Assembly: GCF_016919725.2 (NCBI RefSeq)
Contig: NZ_JAJERH010000004.1
Coordinates: forward strand, 1-64,000
Direction: 5' to 3'
Origin: Virgibacillus sp. AGTR
Lineage (GTDB): Bacteria > Bacillota > Bacilli > Bacillales > Amphibacillaceae
Length of the DNA stretch: 64,000 nucleotides
The position numbers and the translations under genes are program-made. The notes under the pieces were generated by a model. It was not told the DNA's origin and did not search any database. It worked only from the letters and a program-made list of their open reading frames with translations. Positions 61,044 through 64,000 of this stretch are shown here, one piece after another; the first letter of the stretch is position 1; each line of letters starts with the position of its first letter.

Positions 61044-62441
61044 ATGAAAGCGACACTCTATGATTATCAACGATTCTGTGCGGAGTTTATAAAACATGTC
61101 CCCCGGTCTGCTCTATTTCTTGATGTGGGTTTAGGGAAAACACTCATCACGCTAACCGCTTTCGTCGAACTGGCACAAATAAACCGGCTACATGGACACA
61201 TTCTGGTCATCGCGCCAAAGCGAATCGCCATTAATACTTGGCCCGACGAAATCCTAAAATGGGATCACACGAAACACGGCACGTTCACTCAGCTCGCGGG
61301 GTTACCCAAGAAAAAACGCGATAAAATTCTTGATGGAGTAGAAACTGACTCGCCAACAATTTACATTATCAACCGGGAACTTATCCCGAAGCTCGTTAAA
61401 CGTTTTCCTGGAGAGAAATGGCCATTCTTGAACGTCGTCATCGACGAAGCACAGAGTTTCAAAGGATACAATACGAGCGGTTTTAAAGCACTGAAATCCA
61501 TCGCACCGTATACAATGCGTTGGATTGAACTGACCGGAACCCCGTCTCCAAATGGGCTCATGGACATCTGGGCATTAGTTTACTTAATCGATGGCGGACA
61601 GCGACTTGGGCATAACATCACCGAATACCGCAATCGTCACTTCATCCCCGGTAGAAGAACACCGGAAGGGTATCCCTACGAGTGGTTATTGATTCACGGT
61701 CATGACCACTACATTCATCACGCCATAAAAGATGTGACCATCAGCATGATGAAGAAAGACTATCTTGACTTGCCACCAGTCACCCATAACGTTATCGAGC
61801 TTGAAATGACGAAGAAAGAATATGACATCTACAAACAGCTCAAAAAGGATAAAGTCCTCCCTCTTTTAAGTGGAGACGCCATCGAAGCAGCAAACTCTGC
61901 TGTGTTATCCGGGGCATTGCTCCAACTCTCCAACGGTGCGATTTACGCGGATGAGGAACGAAAAGAGATCATAGAGCTTCACGATCATAAAATTAAAGCG
62001 CTGGAAGAAATTGTAGAGGGTTCAAATGGACAGCCGATTCTCTGTTTCTATTGGTTCAAACACGACATCATACGGCTGAAAAAACATTTCCCGGATGCTG
62101 AAGTATTTACTGGTAATCCCGAGCAGTTAAAACGATGGAATAATAAAGAGATCCCGTTATTGTTCGCACATCCCGCAAGCGCAGGTCACGGATTAAATTT
62201 CCAGTACGGCGGTCACATCCTGGTTTTCTTTGTTGTCCCCCGCTCTCTCGAACTGTATTTACAGTCAATCGGACGCCTAGACCGCAACGGACAGACTGAA
62301 CCCGTCATCGTACATTATCTTAAAATGCGTGGCACTGTTGAAGACCGGGTTATCGCAACACTTTTAGACAAACAAGATGTCCAGCAAGCCCTTATCGACG
62401 CTGTAAAAGTGGAAATCGGGGGTATGCAATCCGTGCCGTAA
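61044..62441 (+). CDS. SNF2-family helicase/ATPase, phage type
   Basis: 465 residues. Walker A FLDVGLGKTLI (~25), motif II VVIDEAQSFKG (~131), motif III LTGTPSPNG, motif V HPASAGHGLNFQ (~375) and motif VI QSIGRLDRNGQ (~408). The compact form with DEAQ and QSxGRLxRxGQ is common in phages. It translocates on double-stranded DNA and may assist replication or recombination. Confidence 0.9.
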   Translation: MKATLYDYQRFCAEFIKHVPRSALFLDVGLGKTLITLTAFVELAQINRLHGHILVIAPKRIAINTWPDEILKWDHTKHGTFTQLAGLPKKKRDKILDGVETDSPTIYIINRELIPKLVKRFPGEKWPFLNVVIDEAQSFKGYNTSGFKALKSIAPYTMRWIELTGTPSPNGLMDIWALVYLIDGGQRLGHNITEYRNRHFIPGRRTPEGYPYEWLLIHGHDHYIHHAIKDVTISMMKKDYLDLPPVTHNVIELEMTKKEYDIYKQLKKDKVLPLLSGDAIEAANSAVLSGALLQLSNGAIYADEERKEIIELHDHKIKALEEIVEGSNGQPILCFYWFKHDIIRLKKHFPDAEVFTGNPEQLKRWNNKEIPLLFAHPASAGHGLNFQYGGHILVFFVVPRSLELYLQSIGRLDRNGQTEPVIVHYLKMRGTVEDRVIATLLDKQDVQQALIDAVKVEIGGMQSVP

Positions 62442-62449
62442 ACCCATGA

Positions 62450-62490
62450 GAAACCTACAGGAAGGATACGCTACCGCCCTTCCTGTTCTC
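62450..62490 (+). promoter_or_regulatory. Hairpin just upstream of the next start codon
   Basis: GAGAAACCTACAGGAAGG pairs with CCTTCCTGTTCTC, and the ATG of the next gene follows at once. A similar hairpin (ACAGGAGGG/CCCTCCCTGT) lies at 63098-63127 before the last gene. Both enclose the ribosome binding region, so they may limit translation. Confidence 0.4.
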
Positions 62491-62491
62491 T

Positions 62492-63076
62492 ATGGAAGCA
62501 TACCATTATAAAAAGGTTGTGATTCAAACGGAAACCAAAACATCAACTGAATACAAAATAGCTATCAGCGTTGTTACAGGAACAGGACTCGTGGCAGCTT
62601 CTACAGCCCCTGAATTCGTACGGTATTGGGTTGATGCTCAATTCGCAGAACAGAACCCCCTAACTATGATCATAGCGATGACCGTTACGCTATTCATTGG
62701 AATAATCCTCGTACTAAGCATCGCAGAATTATTACGAGTTCTCCTCTCAACGATTTGCGTGAGGAACAAAATTTATGAAATACAGCACATCAGTTCAGAA
62801 ACAGAACCAGGCGGTTTCGGCGCATTCGGAAGATGGGAAACCCGAGCAGTTACCCTAAAAGACACAAAATCAGGGAAAACCAAAGTGCTTGACGTATACC
62901 CGAACTTTGTTGCGAATTTGCATGCGGGTGATCGGGTAGGGCTCGTAAAACGACCCGCGGAACACACCTACGAAATCGACAAGTATTACCTCATACCCGA
63001 ATCCGAATTTAACGTAAAAGCGGAACGAAAAAAATACGTATACGGAACCAGTATGAATATCGAAAAATACAACTGA
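62492..63076 (+). CDS. Membrane protein with beta-rich cytosolic tail
   Basis: 194 residues: two membrane helices (IAISVVTGTGLVAASTAPEF and LTMIIAMTVTLFIGIILVL), then a strand-rich domain (TRAVTLKDTKSGKTKVLDVY). The ATG follows a hairpin and no free ribosome binding site is seen. Not recognised. Confidence 0.55.
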   Translation: MEAYHYKKVVIQTETKTSTEYKIAISVVTGTGLVAASTAPEFVRYWVDAQFAEQNPLTMIIAMTVTLFIGIILVLSIAELLRVLLSTICVRNKIYEIQHISSETEPGGFGAFGRWETRAVTLKDTKSGKTKVLDVYPNFVANLHAGDRVGLVKRPAEHTYEIDKYYLIPESEFNVKAERKKYVYGTSMNIEKYN

Positions 63077-63152
63077 ATCAACATCATAAAACATTACAGG
63101 AGGGATGCTATGCTCCCCCTCCCTGTTTCACACAAAAAAGGAGGAACCAAAC

Positions 63153-64000
63153 ATGAAACAACCCAAAAGAAAAATCCTAAACCTAACCAAGCGTGACATC
63201 GGCCTGGTTATCGGTATCGGGACCCTGGCTGCTATTCTGAACGTCTACCCTTACCCATTCATCGCTGCCGCAGCCGTCGTTATCGGTATTCTGTTGCTAC
63301 GACTCACCGAAACTCGGGAAGAAATCGAACCGGAAACGGTAGAGAAATCCGTACCTGAATCCCATCCGGAAACAACCGTCGAACAGAAATCCGCACAGGA
63401 AATTATCACAGAAAAACTGAACGGTGGGATCATCGAAAAAGCCATCGAAGAACAATTTGGAAAAACGGTAAACAAAGTAGTGAGTGACCTATTCGGTATT
63501 CACGGTGACATCACGCGTGAAATACAAAAACGACTGAAAGAAACCATGTCACCGTACATCGAACAATACGACTTTGGCAAGTACAACGTCAAGCTTGAGC
63601 ATTTCCTAAATGAGTTGGTTACTAACGTAACCAATGATCAAGGGCGTATCATCAAAAACGTCAAAGAAATCATGGGTGTCGAGCCTGTGAAAGAAGTCAA
63701 AACGAGCGAACTGTTCGATAAATACACCGAATTTATCAGTGGTGCTATAGCAACGGAAAAGCTCGAAATCGACGAAGATGACACACCGAGATATGTACCG
63801 CTAAATGCACACTTGCAAACATTGGATAAACGAAGTTACGGTTCTTCCAGTGAAAGAAAAGTTATCTCATTTACCTGTGAAGAAGATGAAGAACTGAACC
63901 TATCTGTCGTCATCCATCGATGGACAGACTCCATCTTAGGGAATGATTGGACAATCGAGAGCATCGAGCGCCCCACAAGCGATGGTAAAACCATTTATGC
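63153..64000 (+). CDS. Membrane-anchored hypothetical protein (3' end outside window)
   Basis: At least 282 residues from ATG 63153, AAGGAGG upstream. One or two N-terminal membrane segments (IGLVIGIGTLAAILNVYPYP, FIAAAAVVIGILLLRL), an acidic linker, then a long helical region (DITREIQKRLKETMSPYIEQ) and a strand region (SVVIHRWTDSILGNDW). The frame runs off the window. Not recognised. Confidence 0.6.
   Translation, partial: MKQPKRKILNLTKRDIGLVIGIGTLAAILNVYPYPFIAAAAVVIGILLLRLTETREEIEPETVEKSVPESHPETTVEQKSAQEIITEKLNGGIIEKAIEEQFGKTVNKVVSDLFGIHGDITREIQKRLKETMSPYIEQYDFGKYNVKLEHFLNELVTNVTNDQGRIIKNVKEIMGVEPVKEVKTSELFDKYTEFISGAIATEKLEIDEDDTPRYVPLNAHLQTLDKRSYGSSSERKVISFTCEEDEELNLSVVIHRWTDSILGNDWTIESIERPTSDGKTIY

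Noticed and set aside
1-64000. CRISPR array
   Set aside because: No set of identical direct repeats with regular spacers was seen. The iterons (11.8-12.3 kb) and GGAACA repeats (40 kb) are too short or irregular, with AT-rich spacers, and no cas genes are present.

Overview
The window looks like part of a large, low-GC Bacillota extrachromosomal element, most likely a Bacillus cereus-group plasmid or phage-plasmid. Strong AAGGAGG-type ribosome binding sites, an AbrB-type regulator, a YvrJ-family protein, a DUF1906 lysin-like protein, a lactococcin-972-type bacteriocin cassette and a ParA/RHH partition pair all point that way. No rRNA, ordinary tRNA or chromosomal housekeeping operon is present. 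The assignment comes from gene content and was not tested by a database search.

Left part (1-31 kb): plasmid backbone and accessory genes, with signs of turnover. It holds the partition operon (parA plus an RHH partner), an RNase H, a DUF1906 protein with a YvrJ gene, a deleted ISL3 transposase, and a replication locus. That locus has a RepA-like initiator, nine 19-bp iterons and a second large protein. Next come a bacteriocin cassette flanked by 73-bp direct repeats, an ECF sigma/anti-sigma pair with a visible self-type promoter, two ArpU-like regulators, AbrB, a broken rtcB, an IS605-type TnpB element inserted beside a broken helicase gene, a RepL-like winged-helix protein, and about 2 kb of repeat- and hairpin-rich non-coding DNA.

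Right part (31-64 kb): a compact, phage-like block of small genes, all on the + strand except recJ. Its core is a replication and repair set: RecJ, a GGAACA repeat array, a tandem-HTH protein, a D5/SF3 helicase, a family B DNA polymerase with proofreading motifs, RarA, a VRR-NUC nuclease, an OB-HD (YhaM-like) nuclease, a RlaP-type nucleotidyltransferase and a SNF2 helicase. Mixed in are nucleotide and ADP-ribose proteins (macro domain, NADAR, SLOG/YpsA-like, RelA/SpoT-type HD) that could protect the element from host defence.

The most unusual part is 53.4-57.3 kb. It holds a non-coding stretch of about 700 nt with long-range helices and interleaved complementary segments that ends in a tRNA-like domain, then two small genes and a second structured non-coding block of about 390 nt. 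Two tiny genes that each need an in-frame TGA to be read through follow, and then a retron-like reverse transcriptase. A third gene with an in-frame TGA lies at 34.2 kb. These elements are the best candidates for an undescribed system. All RNA structures were found by eye and need folding and covariation tests.
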